NCBI GenBank assembly: GCA_903885665.1
Contig: CAISJL010000183.1
Location: forward strand, 1-64,000
Direction of reading: 5' to 3'
Source of the DNA: an uncultured beta proteobacterium
Lineage (GTDB): Bacteria > Pseudomonadota > Gammaproteobacteria > Burkholderiales > SG8-41
DNA: 64,000 nt
Shown: one piece after another, positions 35,532-42,794 of the stretch
Layout of the letters: the number at the start of each line of letters is the position of its first letter
Position numbering within the stretch: position 1 is the first letter of the stretch
Program-made: the position numbers and the translations under genes
Notes under the pieces: generated by a model
Database searches by the model: none
What the model was told of the DNA's origin: nothing
What the model saw: only the letters and a program-made list of their open reading frames with translations

Positions 35532-36482
35532 ATGTCAAACACACAAAATCACATACAGTCAATCCAAGATATTGAAAATGGATTAGCCAATACGGGCTAC
35601 ATCTCAAATACCCAAATCTCTACTGCTGTTTTTATTGCGCAGCAATTACAAAAACCCATTCTAGTTGAAGGTCCTGCTGGAGTGGGCAAAACGGAACTTG
35701 CAAAATCCTTATCTACTTGGCTACATAAACCATTAATACGCATGCAATGCTATGAGGGGCTGGATGAGTCAAAAGCACTGTACGAATGGAAATATGGAAA
35801 ACAATTGCTGTACACACAGATCCTTAAGGATAAAATTGGTTCAGTCATTAGCGAGTCCGATTCACTGAATGGAGCTTTAGAGAAGTTACATGATTTTGGC
35901 GACATATTCTTTTCTCGTAACTTCCTAGAGCCTAGACCTTTACTCCAAGCACTGGAACAGCCTGAAGGCTGTATATTACTTATTGATGAGATTGATAAAT
36001 CTGATCAAGAGTTTGAGGCCTTTCTATTGGAAATCTTATCTGACTATCAGGTTTCAGTGCCTGAAATTGGTAAAATCAGCGCCATTGTCCCGCCGTTAGT
36101 GCTATTAACATCGAATTCAACACGTGACCTTGGCGATGCCCTAAAGCGTAGATGCTTACATTTGCACATCGGGTTTCCTGATGAGCGTTTAGAAGAAAAA
36201 ATTATCAATTCTAGAGTTCCGGATATCAACAAAAAACTACTCAAACAAATTGTCAGTTTTGTGCAACAGCTGAGGTCCTTAGATTTAAAAAAAGTGCCCT
36301 CTGTAAGCGAAACTATCGACTGGGCTAAGGTCCTAATATTATTTCATACAAGCATTCTTGACACCGATACTGTCAATGAGACGCTAAATGTACTTTTAAA
36401 ATTTGAGTCTGATATCGAAACCGCGCGGAAACAAACCCACACCTTAACTCAACAGTCACAACGCGCTTCTGAAATCAGTTAA
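35532..36482 (+). CDS. MoxR-family AAA+ ATPase (CoxD-like)
   Basis: A 316-residue MoxR-type AAA+ ATPase. Walker A is VEGPAGVGKTEL (about 45-56), Walker B is CILLIDEIDKSD, and the arginine-finger region is LGDALKRRC. MoxR proteins act as chaperone-like unfoldases with a VWA partner, in the CO-dehydrogenase case helping maturation of a metal cofactor. The VWA gene follows with a 1-bp overlap. No CO-dehydrogenase or other molybdenum enzyme gene is in the window, so its client is unknown; the CoA-transferase is the closest candidate by context. Confidence 0.88.
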   Translation: MSNTQNHIQSIQDIENGLANTGYISNTQISTAVFIAQQLQKPILVEGPAGVGKTELAKSLSTWLHKPLIRMQCYEGLDESKALYEWKYGKQLLYTQILKDKIGSVISESDSLNGALEKLHDFGDIFFSRNFLEPRPLLQALEQPEGCILLIDEIDKSDQEFEAFLLEILSDYQVSVPEIGKISAIVPPLVLLTSNSTRDLGDALKRRCLHLHIGFPDERLEEKIINSRVPDINKKLLKQIVSFVQQLRSLDLKKVPSVSETIDWAKVLILFHTSILDTDTVNETLNVLLKFESDIETARKQTHTLTQQSQRASEIS

Positions 36483-37888
36483 TGCAGCATCAAGAGCAAA
36501 AATTTATATTTGAGAATGGACACTTAGCCAGTAAACCTTTGCGTCAATTCTTACAGGTTGCAAGAGGTGCCGGCTTGCGCATATCTGCTGCTGAAAGTAT
36601 TGACGCAGCACGCTCTGTTGCTATTGTGGGTTGGAATAATAAAGCCATTACCAAAACTACACTATCACTTCTACTAGCAAAATCTCCAGAAGAGAAAAGT
36701 CAATTTGATCATATTTTTGAGCTCTACTTTAAAAGTCAAGAGTTTTTAAAATCAACGAATAACGAACATACAGAAGAATTAGATAAAACCTCAAATAATT
36801 TTAATCATTCAGATATCAGCCAACATAGCAACGAATTGACAGAGGCATTGTTACGAGATGACCAAGCCACACTAGCTAATCTGATTGCGCAAGCTGCAAA
36901 TGATATTGAGTTGGAAAATATTCGCTTATTTACCCAAAAAAATCTCTATACCAGAAGAATCCTTGAGCGAATGGGAATACGCGCTTTAGAAATGAAAATT
37001 TCTGCACAATCAGAAGCGCAATCTATTAATGAGTCCTCTGATTTTGATGTGTTAAGCGAACGTATTCATACGTTAAGAAACTCTGTGCGTGATTATGTTG
37101 AGCGTCAATTACTACTGTTTGGCAGAGCGCAAAGCGAACAGTTTCGGGAAGAATTGCTTAAATCCTCAAGAATTTCAAATTTAAATGCGCAAGATCTCAT
37201 TCGGATGAGACAGTTGGTTCGACAAATGGCAAAAAAATTAGCGGGTCGTTATGCCAAAATGCGAAAAAAACGGCTACGCGGTCAGCTGGATGTAAGACGC
37301 ACAATGCGCCGCAACATGGCCTGGGGTGGGATTCCATTCGTTACGCATTGGAAACAAAAACGTATAGAAAAACCTAAGGTGATGGTCATCTGTGATGTTT
37401 CAGGATCTGTTGCTGCAATGTCTGGATTTCTGCTGATGTTTTTATATGCCCTAAATGAAGCGCTTTCAGATATACGATCATTTGCTTTTTCAGGGACCAT
37501 GATTGAAGTCAGTGATATCCTAGAGTCTGAGTCTGTAGAAAAAGCAATTGAAAAAATACTAGAAGTCATTGGATTTCAATCATCAAATTACGGTAGTTCT
37601 TTTACAGACTTTGACGAAAATTGGATTAGATTCCTTAGCCCTAAGACCACAGTGATTATTCTTGGCGATGCGAGGGGTAATAATACAGATCCAAAAGTTG
37701 AAATTCTTAAAAATATTGCTACCAGAAGTAAACAGTTAATCTGGCTAAATCCTGAATATGAGTCATCTTGGGGTACTGGTGATTCTGATATGCATAGATA
37801 TGCCCCATATTGCAAGCAAGTCACCGTATGCAATACACTCAGACACTTAGAAAATGCTATTAGCGAAATTATGGTGCACTCCACTTAA
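36482..37888 (+). CDS. VWA domain protein, CoxE-like
   Basis: A 468-residue von Willebrand factor A domain protein of the CoxE type. The C-terminal VWA has a MIDAS site DVSGSV (about 309-314), with the conserved flanking sequences VMVICDVSG and FAFSGTM and the late LGDARGNN. The N-terminal 250 residues are mostly helical and charged, with a basic stretch AKKLAGRYAKMRKKRLRGQLDVRR (about 245-268). It pairs with the MoxR ATPase through the overlapping TAATG. Cytoplasmic, no signal peptide. Role inferred from the CoxD/CoxE family only. Confidence 0.87.
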   Translation: MQHQEQKFIFENGHLASKPLRQFLQVARGAGLRISAAESIDAARSVAIVGWNNKAITKTTLSLLLAKSPEEKSQFDHIFELYFKSQEFLKSTNNEHTEELDKTSNNFNHSDISQHSNELTEALLRDDQATLANLIAQAANDIELENIRLFTQKNLYTRRILERMGIRALEMKISAQSEAQSINESSDFDVLSERIHTLRNSVRDYVERQLLLFGRAQSEQFREELLKSSRISNLNAQDLIRMRQLVRQMAKKLAGRYAKMRKKRLRGQLDVRRTMRRNMAWGGIPFVTHWKQKRIEKPKVMVICDVSGSVAAMSGFLLMFLYALNEALSDIRSFAFSGTMIEVSDILESESVEKAIEKILEVIGFQSSNYGSSFTDFDENWIRFLSPKTTVIILGDARGNNTDPKVEILKNIATRSKQLIWLNPEYESSWGTGDSDMHRYAPYCKQVTVCNTLRHLENAISEIMVHST

Positions 37889-37915
37889 ATTCTAATCAAC
37901 ATTAAAGGATATGTC

Positions 37916-38197
37916 GTGAGAATTTATAAAATCCCATTTAATTTATTATTTTCATTATTTTCATTATCGTCACTATTATCAACTACCGCTTCTGCTCAGT
38001 CCGATTGCGCCACTTTAAAAGATAATGACTACAAGCATATGTGTCTAGCTACTTCGACCGGAAAATCCTCATTTTGTAACTCAATCAAAGATAACGATTC
38101 AAAAAACATGTGCCTAGCCAGAGTTGACTTAAAAAAAGCAAACTGCGACAAGATAAAAGCAAAAGACATTAAAAAAGAATGCCTAGCAATGTTCTAA
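37916..38197 (+). CDS. Small secreted protein with three Cys-Asp-Lys repeats
   Basis: A 93-residue protein with a GTG start and a good ribosome site (AAAGGAT). A signal peptide (about 1-28, ending TASAQS) precedes three repeats of the form C-x2-[LI]-K-x2-D-x-K-x2-C-L-A: CATLKDNDYKHMCLA, CNSIKDNDSKNMCLA and CDKIKAKDIKKECLA. Each repeat has two Cys, giving six Cys, probably three disulfides in the periplasm. No known family is recognised. It sits 28 bp after the CoxE gene and just before the TauD gene. Function unknown. Confidence 0.75.
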   Translation: MRIYKIPFNLLFSLFSLSSLLSTTASAQSDCATLKDNDYKHMCLATSTGKSSFCNSIKDNDSKNMCLARVDLKKANCDKIKAKDIKKECLAMF

Positions 38198-38231
38198 TTG
38201 ATTTGAAATGAAAATTAATGAAAGGTGTCTG

Positions 38232-39101
38232 ATGATTTCCTTTAAAAAACTTCATAATTACGTTGGTGCTGAAGTCAGTCCTATACAGCTTAAGAATGTA
38301 TTTGATCAGGTCATACTAGATCAGCTTGTATCTGGTATGGACACACATGGTGTATTAGTATTTAGAAACCAGATCATGAGTGACGAGGAGCAAATGGCGT
38401 TTTGTGAACGATTTGGCGGCCCCCTACATACCAAGCCTGGTGTTGCTGCCCTCGGAAAAAATAAATTCAATAATAACGCCATTGCTGACATTTCTAATGT
38501 CGATGAAAATGGTCAGATTAGAGCAGTAGACGATAGACGCAGAATGTATTCATTAGCAAATCGACTATGGCACACCGATGCCTCCTTCCAAAGTCCTGCA
38601 GGCCGATACTCAACGCTTTGTGCTAAAGTCATCCCTAAAGTAGGCGCCAATACTGAATTTGCAGATATGGCCGCCGCTTATGATGCACTGGATCACAATA
38701 CTAAGAATATGATTGCAGGACTGCATGTACATCACTCTATTGCTTATTCACGACAACTGCTCGGATTTAGTTTCTCCGAAGAGGAGTTGAATGAACTCAA
38801 AGGCGCGGTTCACCCATTGGTTCGTGTCAACCCTAGAACTCAGCAAAAATCTTTATATTTAGCCTCACATGCCAATAAAATCATAGAAATGCCGATTCCG
38901 GAGGGGAGACTTTTGCTAAGAGACCTGACCGAGCATGCAACTCAGCCACAATTTGTATATAGCCATCAATGGCAAGATCATGATTTTGTTATCTGGGATA
39001 ATTTAGCAACAATGCATAGAGCAACTGCTTTTGACGATGCAAAAACGCCTCGTGAACTCAGGCGAGTGACCACATTAGAATCGACCCCAAGTCATGCATA
39101 G
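38232..39101 (+). CDS. TauD/TfdA-family Fe(II)/2-oxoglutarate dioxygenase
   Basis: A 289-residue dioxygenase of the TauD/TfdA family. Fe ligands are the H-x-D pair in LWHTDASFQ and a late His in NLATMHRATAFDD; a 2-oxoglutarate-binding Arg follows at about RELRRVTT. GVLVFRNQIMSDEEQMAFCERFG is a typical N-terminal block. These enzymes couple 2-oxoglutarate decarboxylation to hydroxylation or cleavage of a substrate. I start at the ATG at 38232 because AAAGGTG precedes it; the ORF track begins 8 codons earlier. The substrate is unknown. It ends the + strand cluster and converges on a TctC gene. Confidence 0.9.
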   Translation: MISFKKLHNYVGAEVSPIQLKNVFDQVILDQLVSGMDTHGVLVFRNQIMSDEEQMAFCERFGGPLHTKPGVAALGKNKFNNNAIADISNVDENGQIRAVDDRRRMYSLANRLWHTDASFQSPAGRYSTLCAKVIPKVGANTEFADMAAAYDALDHNTKNMIAGLHVHHSIAYSRQLLGFSFSEEELNELKGAVHPLVRVNPRTQQKSLYLASHANKIIEMPIPEGRLLLRDLTEHATQPQFVYSHQWQDHDFVIWDNLATMHRATAFDDAKTPRELRRVTTLESTPSHA

Positions 39102-39148
39102 GCTAGGCAGAACCTATGTAGCTTGCAGCAATAACATTTGTTAATCTA

Positions 39149-40132
39149 TTAATCGAGCTTTGCTCCTGAGCTTTGAATTATACGCTCCCATTTTTTAATT
39201 TCATTTCGAATACGCGCTAAGAATTGCTCGGGAGTATTACCTACAGGATCCAGAGCTAGAGCAATCAGCTTGTCGCTAACTTGGGTCGTCTTCAGAGCAA
39301 TTTGTATTTCACTATGTATTCGTTTGACTATGACAGAGGGTACTTGGGCTGGACCTACCATGCCATACCATGAGTTAGCATCATAACCATTCAGCCCCGA
39401 TTCGCTCATCGTTGGAATGTTAGGTGCTGCTGCTGTTCGAGTGATTGATGTTACAGCGATCCCTCTAATTTTTCCTGATTGGATCATTGATATTACCGAA
39501 GCTGCTGATGGTATAGCAGCAACAATCTGGCCGTTTAATAAGTCTGGTAGTAATGATCCGGCGCCTTTGTACGGCACATGATTGATATCAATTTTTGCAA
39601 TGGATTTGAGTAATTCCATAGCCAAATGTGTTGGTGTGCCATTGCCTGCTGAACCATAGGTTAGTTGATTGGGTTTAGATTTAGCTAGGCTAATAAATTC
39701 TTTTAAGTTAGAAACTGGGAGACTTAGTGTAGTAACAAGCATGCCAGGTGCATATACCACCAAAGATATTGGAGTGAAATCTTTTACCGTGTCATAAGGT
39801 AGTGATTTATGTAGACTGATATTAATGCTATGACTACTACTAACCAGCCCCAGGGTGTAACCATCGGGAGCTGATTTAGCAACAATATCTGTACCAATAA
39901 TTCCCCCTGCCCCATTTCTATTGTCGACAACGATAGCAACACCTAATTGCTCGGAAAGACGTTGACTCACTATTCTAGCTGCAATATCAGTTCCACCGCC
40001 TGCGGTAAAAGGCACCACTAAGCGTATAGATCGATTCGGATAGGACTGCGCAAATGTCAGATGACTGGTAATTATAAAAATAATACCTATTAAAAAATGA
40101 ATGCGATACGAATGATTTAAATGTAAAGTCAT
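39149..40132 (-). CDS. Bug/TctC periplasmic solute-binding protein (9)
   Basis: A 327-residue Bug-family protein. Signal peptide HFLIGIIFIITSHLTFAQ (about 12-29). Landmarks: LVVPFTAGGGTDIAAR, VDNRNGAGGIIGTD, VTTLSLPVSNL and HVPYKGAGSLLPDLLNGQ. It is the right-most of the nine copies. It is convergent with the dioxygenase gene (47 bp between stops). Upstream of it is a long non-coding region. Confidence 0.93.
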   Translation of the reverse strand: MTLHLNHSYRIHFLIGIIFIITSHLTFAQSYPNRSIRLVVPFTAGGGTDIAARIVSQRLSEQLGVAIVVDNRNGAGGIIGTDIVAKSAPDGYTLGLVSSSHSINISLHKSLPYDTVKDFTPISLVVYAPGMLVTTLSLPVSNLKEFISLAKSKPNQLTYGSAGNGTPTHLAMELLKSIAKIDINHVPYKGAGSLLPDLLNGQIVAAIPSAASVISMIQSGKIRGIAVTSITRTAAAPNIPTMSESGLNGYDANSWYGMVGPAQVPSVIVKRIHSEIQIALKTTQVSDKLIALALDPVGNTPEQFLARIRNEIKKWERIIQSSGAKLD

Positions 40133-40795
40133 GTTAATTAATTTAATCTTAAAGAAGTTTATGAGGGAGATTTAGCAACAGATCTGTATCGTTTTGTCTT
40201 TGTTAGGGCATTTAGTGTAGCTCAATGACGGCCTAGTTGTTAAGATCAGATAGGTAATGGTGTCACGCAGAATATTAGGAGTAATTAACAAAATATGAGT
40301 ATCTTAATCAGAACTAGACCAAACTCTTAATTCTACATAATGTTCTATGAATGCAAGATCAATGATTAAAACTGTAATTTATAATCCTAATTATATGACT
40401 TAATTTTATTCTTTTGATAATTTCCAGAATATCAATTCTCTTTTCTCTTTTCTCTTTTCTCTTTTTTCAGTTTTTCAGTTATCGATATTTTATTTTTTGA
40501 TGTTAATTTGGACTCCATTCACATCAACCTATTGCCTACTAGCAGTAAAAATTACAAATGAAACCCATGATCAACCAACTATTTTTCAGCAATGCACGTT
40601 TAGGTGTAGTTGCCTACCTTTTTAAGCAGAGTCAAATAATTGCCAAAAAATTTCCAATAAACTGAAAATAATCAGCCAATATTTCGACAAGAGTGGTCAT
40701 ATTTAAATCGGCGGCCTATGGCCAAATTTCAATGTAGAATCGTAATCAATTCAGCATCACCTTAAGCTATCCAGTATTATCCTGCTTTCTACTCA
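40133..40795. other. Long AT-rich intergenic region, no gene seen
   Basis: 663 bp without a supported ORF or RNA gene, containing the CTCTTTT array described separately and several short A/T runs. It must hold the promoters of the divergent TctC gene and the monooxygenase gene, but no unambiguous promoter can be named. Confidence 0.6.
40438..40465. repeat. Heptanucleotide tandem repeat CTCTTTT x4
   Basis: Four exact copies of CTCTTTT, followed by TTCAGTTTTTCAG, about 330 bp upstream of the monooxygenase start. Slippage-prone heptamer arrays can change promoter spacing, but the distance to the gene is large. Confidence 0.85.
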
Positions 40796-41986
40796 ATGAG
40801 TTCATATATGCCCAATGATCAACCGAGCTTCGCTCAACTCTATGAGCGCGCTCATTCTCTATTACCTATTCTGCGGGAACGTGCAACACTGACTGAAGAC
40901 TTAAGGCGAATACCAGATGCTACCCTGGATGACTTACATCAGAGCGGCCTATTTCGAATGTTGCAGCCCACTCGAGTCGGCGGTAGCGCTTTGCCCTACG
41001 ATGCCTTCGTCAAACTAACAAGTACGATTGGTAGATCTTGCGGTTCCACTGCCTGGGTATTAGCAAATCTCGCTAACCACCATTGGATGCTCGCGCTGTG
41101 GCCAAGGCAAGCTCAAGATGAGATATGGGGTGTATCTCCGGACACACTCATTGGTTCTGCCTTGATGTTCCCAGCAGGTCGCGCTGAACTCAAAGATGAA
41201 GGATTCATTCTCAATGGCCATTGGAAATTTTCAAGTGGTATCGATGCTTGTGGTTGGTGCATGCTTGGGGGCATTGCGTCGAGCGCTGAGGGAGAAAGCC
41301 CCACCTATTATATTTTTTTGCTACCCGCTCAAGATTATCAAATTATCGACACCTGGCATGTCGCAGGACTCAGGGGCACTGGTAGCAAAGATATCTTGGT
41401 GAACAATATTCACATCCCTAAGCATAGGGCACTGCCGATTCATTCCATACGTGGCGGATCAACGCAAAGCACAGAGACGGACCCATTGTTTCATCTCCCT
41501 GCTTTCGATTTGTTTCCGTATGTTGTCGCTAGTGCTGCCTTAGGCATTGCACAAGGTGCAATTGCTGATTTCAGTGAAGATATTAAGCACCGCATTACCG
41601 CTTACTCAACCACATTACTTGCTGACTATGCCACTACTCAATCAAGACTAGGCCATGCAGCTGCAGCAGTAGCTGCTGCTGAACGTATCTTGATTGGCAA
41701 TTGCCAGGATGTCATGCAACGTGCACAGATGCACGTCATGCCTGATCGCGAGTTTAAAATTCGCTTAAGGCGTGATGGTGCATATGCTGCACATTTATGC
41801 ACTGAAGCTGTGACCCTGTTATTTGGCGCTGGTGGTGGGGAGTTTCTATATAATCAACAAACAATTCAACGCTCGTTCAGAGATATTCATGCTGCTAACA
41901 GTCACCACGCTCTGGCATGGGATATCGCAACCACAATGGCAGGAAAGTCATTGTTGGGATTAGCGGCTGATCTGCCTACACTATAA
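40796..41986 (+). CDS. Flavin-dependent monooxygenase, acyl-CoA-dehydrogenase-like (HsaA/HpaB C2 type)
   Basis: A 396-residue oxygenase of the two-component group D flavin monooxygenases, structurally like acyl-CoA dehydrogenases. RIPDATLDDLHQSGLFRMLQPTRVGG and SCGSTAWVLANLANHHWMLA are typical of HsaA, p-hydroxyphenylacetate hydroxylase C2 and related proteins, as is WHVAGLRGTGSKDILVNNI. It would use reduced flavin and O2 to hydroxylate an aromatic or phenolic ring. The flavin reductase gene follows 4 bp downstream, completing the pair. Substrate not predictable. Confidence 0.85.
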   Translation: MSSYMPNDQPSFAQLYERAHSLLPILRERATLTEDLRRIPDATLDDLHQSGLFRMLQPTRVGGSALPYDAFVKLTSTIGRSCGSTAWVLANLANHHWMLALWPRQAQDEIWGVSPDTLIGSALMFPAGRAELKDEGFILNGHWKFSSGIDACGWCMLGGIASSAEGESPTYYIFLLPAQDYQIIDTWHVAGLRGTGSKDILVNNIHIPKHRALPIHSIRGGSTQSTETDPLFHLPAFDLFPYVVASAALGIAQGAIADFSEDIKHRITAYSTTLLADYATTQSRLGHAAAAVAAAERILIGNCQDVMQRAQMHVMPDREFKIRLRRDGAYAAHLCTEAVTLLFGAGGGEFLYNQQTIQRSFRDIHAANSHHALAWDIATTMAGKSLLGLAADLPTL

Positions 41987-41990
41987 AATT

Positions 41991-42500
41991 ATGACCATTG
42001 AATCTACATTGCAAGATCAACAGATTGATTTCGACCCCAGAGACTTTCGAAATGCGTTAGGTGTTTTTGTTACCGGTGTCACTGTAGTCACTACCCTCAA
42101 TACCAGTGGTGAGCCGATTGGATTAACTGCAAATTCATTTAGCTCGGTTTCTCTATCACCACCATTGGTGTTGTGGAGCCTCTCTCTGCGCTCGCCAAAC
42201 CTTTCAAACTATCTACAAGCTACGCATTTTCTGGTGAATATCTTATCGGATAAGCAGGCAGATATCTCAGATCGCTTTGCACGGTCAAATTCGAATAAAT
42301 TTGAAGGACTTGATTATAAAAAGAGCCAACAAGGACTTCCCCAGTTAAATGGTATCTCTGCGTATTTCGAATGCCGAACTGAAGCCAGACACTACAGCGG
42401 TGATCATGTTATTTTTATTGGTCAAGTAATTAATTATCAATACAACGGCTCACCCACCTTAGTGTATTCAAGAGGACAATATAAGATATTGGAGTCATAA
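41991..42500 (+). CDS. Flavin reductase (HsaB/HpaC type)
   Basis: A 169-residue flavin reductase-like protein supplying reduced FMN/FAD to the upstream oxygenase. Motifs: DFRNALGVFVTGVTVVTT, GLTANSFSSVSLSPPLVLWSL (flavin site) and FECRTEARHYSGDHVIFIGQV. The N-terminus is slightly long (MTIESTLQDQQIDFDP). It starts 4 bp after the oxygenase stop, so the two are an operon and probably translationally coupled. Confidence 0.9.
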   Translation: MTIESTLQDQQIDFDPRDFRNALGVFVTGVTVVTTLNTSGEPIGLTANSFSSVSLSPPLVLWSLSLRSPNLSNYLQATHFLVNILSDKQADISDRFARSNSNKFEGLDYKKSQQGLPQLNGISAYFECRTEARHYSGDHVIFIGQVINYQYNGSPTLVYSRGQYKILES

Positions 42501-42541
42501 AAAGCATAAAAAATTAAAATCAAAAGAATTAACTTTAACGA

Positions 42542-42715
42542 TTATTCTTTTCTTTCAACCGGAATTGATTTCAACTCTTCAGGTATTAGGCTTGAGTTTG
42601 GTTCATTGAGGGTGTCTGGAGTATCAGTTAACTTTTTAGCCTTCTTTTCATCTTTCTTCTGCTTTTTAGCAAGTTCGCGCTGGCGCTTTGCAAATCCATA
42701 ATTAGGCTGGGCCAT
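42542..42715 (-). CDS. Small Lys-rich conserved protein
   Basis: A 57-residue ORF, too short for the ORF track. It starts with ATG 42715 behind a good ribosome site (GAAAGGAAAA) and begins MAQPNYGFAKRQRELAKKQK. It is very rich in Lys and acidic residues, with a less charged tail (IPEELKSIPVERKE). Small proteins with this N-terminal pattern are widespread in betaproteobacteria, of unknown function. It lies just downstream of the pckG terminator. Confidence 0.65.
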   Translation of the reverse strand: MAQPNYGFAKRQRELAKKQKKDEKKAKKLTDTPDTLNEPNSSLIPEELKSIPVERKE

Positions 42716-42733
42716 TAAGATTTTCCTTTCATG

Positions 42734-42767
42734 AAAAACGGCGATAGTGTCTGAGACGCTATCGCCG
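42734..42767 (-). terminator. Rho-independent terminator of pckG
   Basis: On the minus strand CGGCGATAG, an 11-nt loop and CTATCGCCG make a perfect 9-bp stem followed by TTTTT. It sits about 30 bp after the pckG stop. Confidence 0.9.
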
Positions 42768-42794
42768 CTTATTAAACAACTAATGTACGAATAC

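Noticed and set aside
35532-37888. MoxR/VWA pair as part of a CO dehydrogenase operon
   Set aside because: No molybdenum large, medium or small subunit gene (coxL, coxM, coxS) is present in the window.
40438-40465. CTCTTTT array as a CRISPR
   Set aside because: Units are 7 bp with no spacers and no cas genes; it is a simple tandem repeat. No CRISPR array was found anywhere in the window.
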